64,000 nt of DNA from Cyathus striatus (Eukaryota > Basidiomycota > Agaricomycetes > Agaricales > Nidulariaceae), in NCBI GenBank assembly GCA_025738555.1, contig JAOVFP010000005.1, positions 3,472,001 through 3,536,000 of the forward strand, given 5' to 3'. The notes beneath the pieces were generated by a model that made no database searches, was not told the DNA's origin, and saw only the letters and a list, made by a program, of their open reading frames with translations. Below, piece by piece: positions 11,318 to 21,657 of this stretch. The translations under genes and the position numbers were made by a program. The first letter of the stretch is position 1, and every line of letters starts with the position of its first letter.

Positions 11318-12803
11318 TTACTCCATTTTCACTCCCTTCAGTACACCGGCTCGATATCCGTGCATAATCCCGCCAAGTACCCAACAATTCCCAATAACAT
11401 ACACCAGCCCTCTGATCCACAGGCCAAAATAGACATTGTGTCCCAAAAATTCAAGACGGTACGCTTCGCTCAGCCATAGCGCCTGTGTCCCGATCCATAT
11501 TATTAGATAGGCGGCTGCTTTCCGGGGAGGGATTGAGAGCAAGGGGAGGAGAAGTGGAAGGAGGAGCAGGTACCACAAGAAGTACTACGAATAATTTTAA
11601 TTTTGGCATTAGTGGTAAATGGAAGAGAAACACATACTTGAGACGTGCACACTTTATTGAACACCACAAATACAAAGGTCTGCACGAACCATGTGAATGG
11701 TAGATCTTCCTTTCTTCTTCCAAAAAGGAGTCCGGTACAAAGTGAGAGTATGAGCTGGGGCAGGAAGCTTGTCAGAGGCGACCGTATGAAGCGCGAATAC
11801 AGAGATGTAGGTAGAGACGACGATGGAGAAGACAAGGATGGGTATATCAAGTAGATGAGGTAGAAGTATGGTGAAAAATTGTGTCTGTGGTCCAGCCTGT
11901 GGAGGTGGTAAAGGTACGATTCGTACAAGAATGGATAACCCCATCTAAATGAATATCAGATACCAGCATTTCAGAGGAAAGGAAAAGACCGACATGGCAT
12001 AACATCCCGCCCCAAGACCCACAAACGTTCCTGCGCTCACGACAGCAAACTTGGCCGTCTTCCCGTTAACCAACCCCATCCACCCCCGTCCCGCCTGGGA
12101 AGAAATAGCACCTAAACAAGCCACCCCATAAATGACAGGATATATCTTCCAATGAGTACTCAAGCCCAACAGTATGCCAGCACCCACCCAGCGCTGTTTC
12201 ATCGCCATATACAGTGTGAGCAAGACAAGAAGCGACAGCACAGATTCTGAAGAGCCTCTTGTGGAGATGGAGAATACCATAGGATTGAGAAGGTGAGTTG
12301 AAGTGTATATCGTTGCGAGTGGTAATGTTTCCTTGAGAGTTTTACCAAGCGCTTGTGGTAGAATATCGGAGACCAAGAGTCGGTATATAATAATCCCATT
12401 GATGATATCGCATGCAGCGAAGAGGTATTTTCCGAATGAAGGGTGAAGCCAGGTGTTGGGCGTTAGTAGAAGTGCGAGGAGCGGCGTGTAGCGATATGTA
12501 TCGCGTGTGTATGGACTGCAGTCAGCATCTCTGTAAGTCCTTTTCTTAAACAAGAGAGAAACAGACGCACTCTCCCAGACCGAACCACTCCCCTAGTGAC
12601 CCTCTCGCAAAGTTACTCTCGGAAGGATGCGCGATGAAATATGCAGCATCGCTAAAAACACGGTAATCGACGTCTGTGTATTTCACTACCGAGCGGGCAT
12701 CGTGCCATTCGCTGTATAGGACTAGGATAACACGTATGAGCACCGAGATAATAAGGACAGTGCGAAAGGAAGGGATTGAAGATAATGAGAGGGATAAGGT
12801 CAT
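11318..12803 (-). CDS. GPI14: GPI mannosyltransferase I catalytic subunit (PIG-M/Gpi14)
   Basis: Four exons were traced: 12571-12803, 11994-12515, 11638-11944 and 11318-11584, giving 442 residues. The enzyme adds the first mannose (alpha-1,4, from dolichol-phosphate-mannose) to the GPI precursor in the ER lumen. The luminal DXD-type motif lies in KYTDVDYRVFSDAA. The family signature DPYTRDTYRYTPLLALLLTP is complete across the first splice junction, followed by HPSFGKYLFAACD and HNFSPYFYLIYL. Multiple hydrophobic helices are present and the C-terminus is short and basic (GVLKGVKME). I chose the ATG at 12803; an in-frame ATG at 12887 would add 28 residues without helix or signal features. Downstream lie decayed copies of this gene's last exon. 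Confidence 0.92.
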
Positions 12804-13027
12804 TGCATGGGATGGAAATGGAAAGCTTCGGCGCGTGACAGGTGCGTCCAATCCAATTCTCGAAGACGTCAGCACTAAGTAGAGCAAAAGGCATAAATGT
12901 GGTCATTAGAGTCGTGAAAAGTATAAGTCATGACGGTCATTACGATACAGATAACTAGCCAAAGATACAGGAAATACAAAACCCAGAAATAAAACGTCCC
13001 AGTATACAGAAATACAACAAAATCCAG

Positions 13028-14860
13028 TTACATCTGCGTCCGTGGCGAAACCTTACTCGTATGCAAATCCTTAACATCAAAGAAGACGCTGACACCAAAC
13101 GCAACACATAACAAGCATGCACAAGCCGACGAGACATTGTACGCATTACACCTAAGTATGTCCCAATCAGCAGTGACCAACCACTCCCACATGAAAACAA
13201 AAAACACTCACCACCCCTCAAATCCGCCAGCAGGACACCTCTTCCCAATCAAAATATATACGAACACTGCTCCCCAAAGTACCACCCCAACAACGTCCAC
13301 AGCAGCCACCTTTCGAGCCCACCCCCTTGCCCTCTTCCACTCTTCCTCCATAGCAAGTCCCTCAAATATACCTCTCCTCTTTCGCTTTCTGCGCGGCTTG
13401 GACTTAGAATGAGGATCGTACCCTCCTGGCACCCATCCATCCTCGTCGTCTGAGCTAGCTTCTTCACGGGGAGGACCAAACGCCTGCGGATCAACGATCA
13501 AGTTCACTTGAACGGCACCTTCTTGATGCTTTCCCTTCTTGTCTTTCTTTGCTTTCTTCTTATTTCCTTGTTTACCAGCGTTGGGAACGGGGAGAACCAC
13601 CATCCCATTCCCGAGTGGGTTGTAAGGTGTATGTCGCCTTTTCCGACAACAGCACGGACGGATGAAGAACATATAGCAGAGCAGGAGAAATGTGAGTGTA
13701 GAAGTGACGTAGAGGACGAATGCGGGGGATTTGTTTGCTGGCGGTGGAGGTTCATTGGGTTTAATGAGCTGCACAAAACATCAGAAAGTGAACAGATTTC
13801 AAGAAAGATAAAATACCCACCAAGGCAGCATATATAGCAGGAACACAAGCACCACCCGCCAACAAAATCTGCAACACCCTCACAGCAGTGCGTTTCTTTG
13901 TGCCTTGAGTAACCAATGTCCCATTCCTGTCAACGGTTCCGACGAGAGGCCTCCCATTCTCATCAAGAAAAGGGTCGTCAGATTCCTTGGGTTTTCCTAT
14001 GTCTCCAAATTCGCGCCGTAGCATGCGGAGACGTTCTTCCTTCGTCTCTGGATCGAGCTTAGGAGAGGAGGACTGTTCCGGATCTGTACCCCACGGAACG
14101 AATTCGTGAGAAGAGTCAAAGTCTCCCCCATTAGAAGAGGGAAGATCAGGGTAAGAAGAGTGAACGTAGGAGGGATCAAATATGGATTTATGCTTTGGTT
14201 TCGCTGTAGGGAGATGAGAAGGTGGTAAAGGAAAGTCAAGGTCGAGGTCGTCGTATGCGAGCGGGGAGCGAGAGGGGAACCACCCACGAGACCATGGTGG
14301 AAATTGTGAGACGTCTACTTCGGAGTTTGCGATGCTTGGACTGACGATGTATGGATCGACGGAATTGGCAAGTGAGCGTGCTTGTGTGGAGTGGTATGCA
14401 GTAGGAGGAAGAGAATATAATTCTTGTCGAGGGGAGGTTATGGGGGTTGAGTGGGCATGAGAAGATAGTGTGGGACCACGAGAAACGAGGGAAGGTAGTT
14501 GGAGCGAATCTCTGCTTAATGGCGAGTGTACCGGTGAAAGGGGAAAAGGTTCGTGACAACTGGAAGGGAATGAAGGATATGGATCTTCATTTTCCTGGGA
14601 GCGTAGTCTCCTAGCATAGTCGGCTAGATCCAAGTCTTCAACAGAGATGTCTGAGGCCTCTCTTCTAGCATGGGGTACATGTGAGAAGCTGGAGTAGTCA
14701 TATTCATCGTGTAGTTGATATTGACGAGATAATTCTGCAGAGCTAGCTAGATTATATCTTGTAGTGGATATAGACGGAAGAGGGTCATAAGGATCTGGGG
14801 ACCATGGACGACGAAACGGGATGGAGGAGGTGGGGTATCAAGGCGATGGTTAGAATACAT
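13028..14860 (-). CDS. Unknown fungal multi-pass membrane protein (one-base frameshift near the start)
   Basis: Three exons: about 13821-14860, 13212-13768 and 13028-13151. I do not recognise a named family. Four hydrophobic segments are visible: VLQILLAGGACVPAIYAALV, FVLYVTSTLTFLLLCYMFFI, VVGVVLWGAVFVYILIG and CLLCVAFGVSVFFDV. Between helices 2 and 3 is a Lys/Arg-rich cytosolic-looking loop (KKKAKKDKKGKHQ, KPRRKRKRRG). The N-terminal 230 residues are Ser/Pro-rich and probably disordered. The best ATG, at 14860, reads MYSNHRLDT and then leaves the main frame; one extra base in the G4 run at 14832-14835 would join them. Whether that is a sequencing error or a mutation cannot be told here. Confidence 0.6.
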
Positions 14861-15083
14861 TTTTAATACAAGAAAATCGTTAGGTCATGAAAAAGAAATT
14901 GGAATGAATGGATAGCCTGTTATCGAGTACTGAGCAGGACGTTGCCTGCAGGCCAAGCGAGATGGTCAAGGTAAGCGCCGAAGCGGGGAATCGTGATGCA
15001 CAGTGCGGGACAGCATGATGTCACATAGGTCACATACCCTGACCCCGTAAGTACTCTTCCCCTCTTCCACTACGTATCACAGA

Positions 15084-16607
15084 GTGCTCAGTGTGTTCAG
15101 TCACTTAGATGCCTTGCCAATGCTCCCTATTCATCTCCTGCTAACCCTCTTCCTCCTTCCGACTTATGTATTCCCTGCTTCAATAGATCTCTCGTTCGAT
15201 ACTCACCACCAGCTCTTTGTCTCCACACCGATTGCTTCCGTTCATTCCAATCCATACTCTAAGATATCAGATACCCAAGGATCTTTAACGCTCAAGGCCA
15301 TTCCAACGACTGTATACCGACAACGCTCTTCTCACCACCAGCTCTTTGCGCTGCACAACGCCCGCCAGCGGTCCTCACCACCAGCTCTTTGCTTCCGTTC
15401 ATTCCAATCCATACTCTAAGATATCAGATACCTCAAGGGTCTTTAACACTCAAGGCGATTCCAACAACTGTATACCGACCACGCTCTCTACATGCGCTGC
15501 ACAACGCCCGCCAGCAGTCCTTGCGACACGCGGAGAGTTCAGCCCAGTGGAGAAACTCGAATGGGATCGAGTGGAAGTTCTAGGTCCCGATGTGCGAAAT
15601 CATCATACCCTAGTGGAGCTGGCCCGCATGAGTGGCAATGCGTATGCATTGCCGGGGCAGAATAATTGGTATGAAGTAGACCCGGCATGGAACACGGTGA
15701 GTTGCTCAAACTCGCACAAATTCAAAGCTAACTAAGTTGCAGAGCTTTCCATTCGGCTGGGAAGAATCCGACGGCTTCCGAGGCCACGTATTCATGTCCT
15801 CCGACAACTCCACCATAGTTCTCTCAATCAAAGGAACAACTCTCCAAGGGCCGACATCCAAACTCGATAAATTCAACGACAACCTGTACGTTATATCTTC
15901 TTCCTTCGCTTCTCATCTCACACATCCACAGACTTTTCTCGTGCTGCTGTGCAAGAGTGGACATAACTTGGGTCTTCCGCACTGTCTGTGACTGCTACTC
16001 CAACGGCTGGCGATGCGATGCTACGTGCCTCACGAACGCGCTTATACAAGACAGTCTATTTTACTCCATTGGCGTGAGGCTGGTCGATGATCTGCGGCAT
16101 CTCTATCCGCGCTCTAACGTCTGGCTTGTAGGACACTCTCTGGGAGGAGCACTAGCTAGCTTGTTGGGAGCAACTTACGGTCTTCCGGCGGTAGCGTTCG
16201 AGTCTCCCGGGGAATGATTGGCCGCGCAGAGGTTGCATTTACCTTTACCCCCGCCTCCTACGGAAGGTGCACAGGCGCCAGTGCCTATCACGCATGTGTA
16301 TCATACGGCAGACCCCATCCCGCAAGGTACGTGTACAGGCTTTGGGTCTCCGTGTGCACAAGCGGGGTATGCGCTCGAGACGAGGTGTCATTTAGGACAG
16401 AGTATTATCTTCGATACCGTTTCTGTTCTAGGCTGGCAGGTGGACGTTCGGAAACATGTTATTAAGAGTGTAATTCATGATGTTATCGAGCTCGATGACG
16501 TGGTTTGGGATGATGGGGGAAGAGAGGGGGCTGTTCCGGAACCGAAGGTGGAGGTAGATTGCGTGGATTGTTTTAAGTGGGAGTTTGGGGATTTTAAGGA
16601 TGAATAA
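15084..16607 (+). pseudogene. ATG15: ATG15 vacuolar lipase, disrupted copy
   Basis: ATG15 is a class-3 lipase that breaks down autophagic and MVB vesicle membranes in the vacuole. The hydrophobic N-terminus after the ATG at 15120 (MLPIHLLLTLFLLPTYVFPA) fits its signal anchor. Exons 15743-15895 and from 15929 onward carry [32 protein letters not shown] and the nucleophile elbow GHSLGGALASLLG, then HVYHTADPIPQGTC, all typical. Two defects are visible. A 157-bp tandem duplication at 15234-15547 throws the N-terminal part out of frame with the lipase domain. An in-frame TGA at 16215-16217 sits between FESPGE and LAAQRLHLP, where the family has a basic residue. Both flanks of the stop are in one frame, so it is a substitution (CGA to TGA would explain it). 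Confidence 0.8.
15234..15547. repeat. 157-bp tandem duplication within ATG15
   Basis: GCTTCCGTTCATTCCAATCC begins at both 15234 and 15391, and similarity continues through ATACTCTAAGATATCAGATA, the GTATACCGACC-type segment and CTGCACAACGCCCGCCAGC. The unit length of 157 is not a multiple of three. The copies differ by a few substitutions and a one-base indel (ATACCCAAGG against ATACCTCAAGG), so the event is not brand new. The 18-bp string CTCACCACCAGCTCTTTG occurs three times, at 15202, 15331 and 15374, flanking the duplicated parts. Confidence 0.88.
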
Positions 16608-16735
16608 GTGTACATATGTACTATACTAGAGTTTGGATTGGATTCATTAGGATGACATTGTACTATATTATTCCATGTACATGTATATTTACAATGTACC
16701 ATAGCGAAAGTCTGCAAAGCCTGTGGGGTATTGGC

Positions 16736-18413
16736 CTAAGATCCATTTACGTAGCGGGGAGCAGAGAAAGCTTGACCACCAATGACCCTCCCCTGCACAT
16801 ACACCTTTCGAATATTCCTATCATCTCCGGTGAACAAAAACCTCTCCAAGTACGCATGAAGCCTCTCCTCTTCACTCTTCTCGTCCTCCTCATAATCCGC
16901 AGGCCATAATCCCGGATTGCCAGCTTCACTCCGAACACTAACCAAAAGCGCATCAAAGCTCTTCCCCCATCCAAATTGCCTACCTTGTGCATATCACACA
17001 CCGCGGCTCCACCAAGCGTAGCGAGATACAGCAAAGCGGAAATAGGCAACTGGCGCGCTGCATATTTACCCTCTTCTGGCTTTGTAGGTGACGAGAATGC
17101 GACGGCCTTGGACGCAATGGAAGCGGTTTGTATAGCATTTAGTATGGATGGGCTGAATCCGCCTGAAACGTCGGTCCCCAATCCGACCTTGATGCCCATG
17201 TCGAGGTATTTCCCTACGGGAGCTATGCCACTGCGCAGGTTGAAGTTGCTCGTTGGGCAGTGGCTTATCCCTGCCCCCGTGCGTTTGATGAGTTCGCATT
17301 CCGCCTGCTCGAGATGCACGGCGTGCGCGAGGACGGTGTTGTGTCGTAGCAACCCGTGATCGTTGTACACACCTGCATAGTGCTCCGAGCAGGGGAATAG
17401 TTTCTTCGTGAATGCTATCTCGTCTTTGTTCTCTGCTATATGTGTTTGTATTCTTAGGGTTGGATCTGATGCGGCTAGGTCACCGAGGGAGAAGAGTAAT
17501 GTATCTGTGCAGGAGATGGCGAAGCGTGGCGTGATGATGGGTTGCACTAGAGGTTCCGGGATGCCTTTGGCGGAGTGTGGGCTCGGAGCGGATGGAAGGG
17601 AGCGGATGTGGGTTATTAGATCCTTTGTTGCGGATAGGGAGGCGGAGGCGGAGGGTTCTATGTAGTTTGGGGGACAGTTTCGGTCCATGTTGCATTTCTA
17701 CGAGAGGGGTTAGGAGGGGAGAGGGAGGGGACGGATGTACGTACACCGACGAAGGCGCGTTGGCCTGAGGAGTGGACTATGTCTGCGAGGATCTTTGTCC
17801 CTTCGAGATGGAGGGTGCCGTAGTAGCAGCATGTGGTAGTCTATTGGAGAGTTCAGTCAGGAAAGAGAGGGAGGAACAGGATGCACATACACCACTGTCT
17901 ATAATCCTCTTCACGACACGCTCATAGGTGCGTTTTGCAAAAGCAGCATCCGCAAACTTGGCTTCCATTGGAAACGTCACTTTCGCGAGCCAGTCAAGAA
18001 GCTCATACTGCTGTCCACTGAAAACGGTAGAAAGTCAATCAGCACCTTAACTGCGGAGGTGCTGCATAATGGAATGCTTCTGACCTGCCAATGTTGGGAA
18101 CCTGCGGTGCGTGCTGTGAAATGGATCGGTCGTGTGAGTGACCTGTATGAAATGAAGGGGTCTGACTTACGGTGTGGGTATCTATAAATCCGGGCATTAT
18201 AAATTCGCCCATCTTAAGCTCGACAACGTCTGCGTCGATGTACCCCTTCTGGGCGAGTGTATCCTGGAGCTCGTGAGGCTGAACATTGTCTACGACCCAG
18301 TCGATGTTCCCGGTCGGATCAACGCAGAGTAAGGCGCGAGGGAGGGCCTGATAAGAGTCGAGAGCGACTGGGTTTACGAGGGCGCCGTAGAAGATGAGTG
18401 GAGATCCGGACAT
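16736..18413 (-). CDS. Guanine deaminase (one-base frameshift near the C-terminus)
   Basis: Five exons on the minus strand: 18171-18413, 18085-18113, 17891-18017, 17745-17840 and 16736-17697. The enzyme deaminates guanine to xanthine in purine salvage. Amidohydrolase features are in place: MPGFIDTHT then QHAPQVPN (metal-binding HxH region), QTHIAE, LAHAVHL, SHCPTSNFNLRSG and LGTDVSGGFS. All splice phases agree up to VGNLDGG. There the frame must shift by one base to continue into DALLVSVRSEAGNPGLWPAD and the normal C-terminus ending at 16736. The shift falls at a run of five C at 16964-16968; six would restore the frame. The gene is convergent with ATG15, 128 bp away. I favour a functional gene with a sequencing indel. 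Confidence 0.85.
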
Positions 18414-19402
18414 TGTGGGGGTAGACAGCAGAGAGAGTGGGGGGCGTATGTTTCTGCATGCATGGCTGGCAGTCCGTCATTTCACTAAGGCCCGGGGCGG
18501 GTAAGCGATATCAAAGGAGGTTGCGATAACGTAATCATACATAAAGATAAGATAACCGACCCGACGACATCCTTGCCAAGCCACGACAAACACTGCACGC
18601 TTTCAACCCTCGTCGTCCCAGCTGGCAGGCCGCCAATCTTAAGTTCGATATCCGATTCTTTTATCCCGAATATCTGTGCGCCTCGCCGTACTTTCCTACC
18701 TTGCTGCCACCATACAAGATGTCTATCTCTGTCACGTCATACAAGGCCTCCGATATCTAATCACTTGCCACGTATCCATCTCTGTTCCACGAATCTGACC
18801 GGAACACCCGCTTGCCCAAATAATACTCTTCCCTTCATGACGTTGGCTGTTCACCCAACCCTCGTAATTCCAAAATTCTAGCGCACATGCCCAGGCTCAT
18901 CGAACCTCAAAGTTCACCTTCCATAAGTCTAGCGCCGCATTCTAGCGCATATATCTCCATCTTACACTATGTTAACCTCCGCAACTACCACCTTCGTTCC
19001 TCAGCTAATCCCCTCGGGCTCATATCCATTCCTTTCAAATTGTACGGCGTTAAAGTGCCACTGGCTGAGCATACTCGACTCATTAATCACTCTATTGCTT
19101 TGATGCCAGCTTTCAGCTTGTTACACTTCTTGAATGTCATTGAATGAAGAAACGAACCATCATCATCACTTGCATCTTCGTCCCCAATAATCTCATTGCA
19201 TCGTACACAACCATCTTCCGCTCATCCACACAACAACGTTTCGGAATTCATTTATCCAACTTTATCCTCTCACGGCAAATATGAAATCTCAGCGCTGGCG
19301 CTATAGCATAACAGACACATTCCGCCCTCTTCTCGGGGCGAGTCGCGTTGCGCAGTCGTATCTTCGGATCGACAAAAGCCGCCACCAAACAGCAAACAAT
19401 CC

Positions 19403-19421
19403 TATATATATATATATATAT
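19403..19421. repeat. TA dinucleotide microsatellite
   Basis: About nine and a half uninterrupted TA units lie in the AT-rich region. No function is suggested. Confidence 0.9.
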
Positions 19422-19868
19422 GGTATTTTGCGTTCTACATCTCACTTGGGATAGAGCGCAGCGATTTCACCGGGAGATGTATACCTTTTATTACTACCCG
19501 TCGGTGTCAGACTAAGACATTCGGCATTCAAATGCACTACTTTAGCCATAGCCAACTCTGCGGTCTCATTCTCAAGGACAAACTGGTCGCCTGTAAAGAC
19601 TGGTATCTACAGCACACTAGGGATGAAGCGCAAAATTTATTCCGACCTCCACATACACAGGACCGTGCGGTGAATACACTGCTACGGAATTTTAGTTTGT
19701 ACTCGCCGTTTTGCATTCTACCATTTAGCAACATTTTTATGCTCTTGCTAACTCTCGGATACGAGCCTAAACATCATTCTCCTTCATCGAATTGTGCGAT
19801 GCTCAACACTTGTCCATCTCCCGGCGTTCTAAGCTAGCCATACGTTCACGGGCCGTACATCACCTTGC

Positions 19869-21099
19869 TACCGTTGCCGAGAAGGAGCAGGTCTGTTGCG
19901 CTTGATGGCTTCTCGTTCCGTTATGAGCGGGGTCCTTGTTGGGACGTTGTATGCTATTATTGAGTGTATATTTACGATGGGAACAACCCCCTTTCCGTAT
20001 TGTTATGAGTTGTTACTTAGATGCTGATTGTTGTATTTGTAAAGTGTGTATGCGGTATACTCGTATGTAAATGACAGTGTACAACACTCCACACTGTGTT
20101 CTGGCGATCTCTGCTTTCCGTTGCTGCTGCTAATTTTTTATATCAGATAGTATCTAATATAAAAAAACTAGCAACTAGTAGTTTACCAGCAGAATCCAGG
20201 TCATTCAGTGCTCATCCTCGCTTGTTAACTTATTGTTTAACTTATCATAAGTCGGAGCACTTCAAACCTAATATAAATTTTAAGTGTGCTTCAGAAGACT
20301 TACTTGTTAATTGCGTCTCGGTATAGATACTTCCAAGTTGCCTATGTATTCAAGTAAGTACGTCGTATAGTATCATTACCACTGCGAAAAATGTAATACC
20401 ACCAATAACGCAGACATTTAGCCGCTGGAGCTAATACCTTTAACAGAGTTTTGAAGATCATGTATTACTTACTATAGCGTAGGTAGTCAGTGTAATATGT
20501 TAAGTATTTACCTCGAGTCTTGTAATATCATTGTACTACTACTGGTGTAGAAAAATTCTAATATTTGCAATTCGTCCACGAGCATGAGCAATTGAGAATG
20601 CGGGGTGCCTTTACAATCCCATTAAATTAAACTGTGCCACTTTGACAAGCATACTAACTTCTAGCCAACTCTAGCACATGTTAATTTCTACGGCTCGACT
20701 GTACAGAAAATGGCTGCTTTAAATTGGATACACTAATGAATTATTGGTATGAAATAAATTATATTACGGGCCCAGGGTTTGTTGTCGCACGGGCGATGAC
20801 TGCTAAGTATGCAGCGAAGTAATGCCATCATAAAATTTAACGCCGGAAAGAGCGCCCTACGTTACTAATGTCACGTAAACATATTTGCGGAGGAAGCCCT
20901 AACCTTTACTAGTAAATCAATGGTAAATATTGCTACTATTACTCTACTCATACTTATTTATAACTCGGTGGGAAGGCAGAGAAAAAACAGGGTTCCAGGA
21001 CCCCTAAAACTCATCACGTTTTGATGTTGAAGCGCCAAATGCGGAGGCTGAGCTACTGTACTTGGAAGAAGACAGACCTGCTCCTTCTCGGCAACGGTA
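19869..21099. mobile_element. Probable non-autonomous DNA transposon with 28-bp terminal inverted repeats
   Basis: The 28 bases at 19869-19896 (beginning TACCGTTGCCGAGAAGGAGC) are an exact reverse complement of 21072-21099. Immediately outside both ends is CCTTGC, in direct orientation (19863-19868 and 21100-21105), consistent with a 6-bp target-site duplication. The similarity ends sharply at both inner borders. The 1.17-kb interior is AT-rich and has no transposase-like frame; the longest ATG frame is 76 residues and unrecognised. This fits a MITE-like or internally deleted element. A 6-bp duplication does not match a superfamily with certainty. A tRNA-Ile gene lies 484 bp beyond the right end. 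Confidence 0.75.
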
Positions 21100-21583
21100 C
21101 CTTGCTCTCCTCGCTCGAATAACTCACTAGTGCACTCAGCCGACCGATATCGCGTCCACTTCTGTGTAACACCCTACGCCCAATTAATGGTTTAACCTCG
21201 CCATTACGACAATACGCCAAACACCCGGTGATTATCGACTTTCTTATTTGCCCTTTCTTCCATCTCGGCCTCTTCTGGCTATTCGTTTCTAGGCGCTCTA
21301 ACGTACATGCCACGTAAAACCTAACCTGGTCGTTATGCGAGATATCTCAAATCCTCTGTTTAGACGATAAATATGCGCCCCATTTGATTCTTTTGCTTGT
21401 GGCTGGGCTACATCTTTACCTTCTACTGGCTTCTTGCATCTAGGAGACCCGCGCGGATATTACTTGCCACTGATACGACGCAGTGGAGTTGGAATGTGAT
21501 CATCTTTGTGGTTTGCGTTTAATCATCTATTGTTCTGGTGCACTCTCGTCGAATTTGCTCGTATCCTCGTCAAATTATACATC

Positions 21584-21657
21584 GGCCGACTAGCTCAGTT
21601 GGTTAGAGCGTCGTGCTAATAACGCGAAGGTCGTCAGTTCGATCCTGGCGTTGGCCA
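21584..21657 (+). tRNA. tRNA-Ile (anticodon AAT)
   Basis: The 74-nt sequence folds as a full cloverleaf with no intron. The acceptor arm pairs GGCCGAC with GTTGGCC (one G-T). The D arm is GCTC/GAGC with loop AGTTGGTTA. The anticodon stem is TCGTG/CGCGA with loop CTAATAA, giving anticodon AAT (wobble A becomes inosine, reading AUU/AUC/AUA). The T arm is GTCAG-TTCGATC-CTGGC. A and B box sequences are standard (TAGCTCAGTTGG and GTTCGATCC). Confidence 0.95.

Larger units (their letters stand above)
18414..21583. other. Gene-poor AT-rich stretch
   Basis: No coding region could be supported on either strand; all frames are short and unlike known proteins. The stretch contains a TA microsatellite at 19403-19421 and the inverted-repeat-bounded element at 19869-21099, both listed separately. 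The rest shows nothing I can name. Confidence 0.5.

Noticed and set aside
15202..15391. Three copies of an 18-bp string, considered as a CRISPR-like array
   Set aside because: Unequal spacing, eukaryotic context and location inside a duplicated exon; they are duplication junctions.
16215..16217. Programmed stop-codon readthrough at the ATG15 TGA
   Set aside because: The following bases (TTG) do not match the known CTA readthrough context, and the gene has a second independent defect.
19869..21099. Assignment of the element to Tc1/mariner because TA flanks both inner ends
   Set aside because: The TA is part of the perfect inverted repeat and a further direct repeat, CCTTGC, lies outside it, so a TA-only duplication is not the simplest reading.
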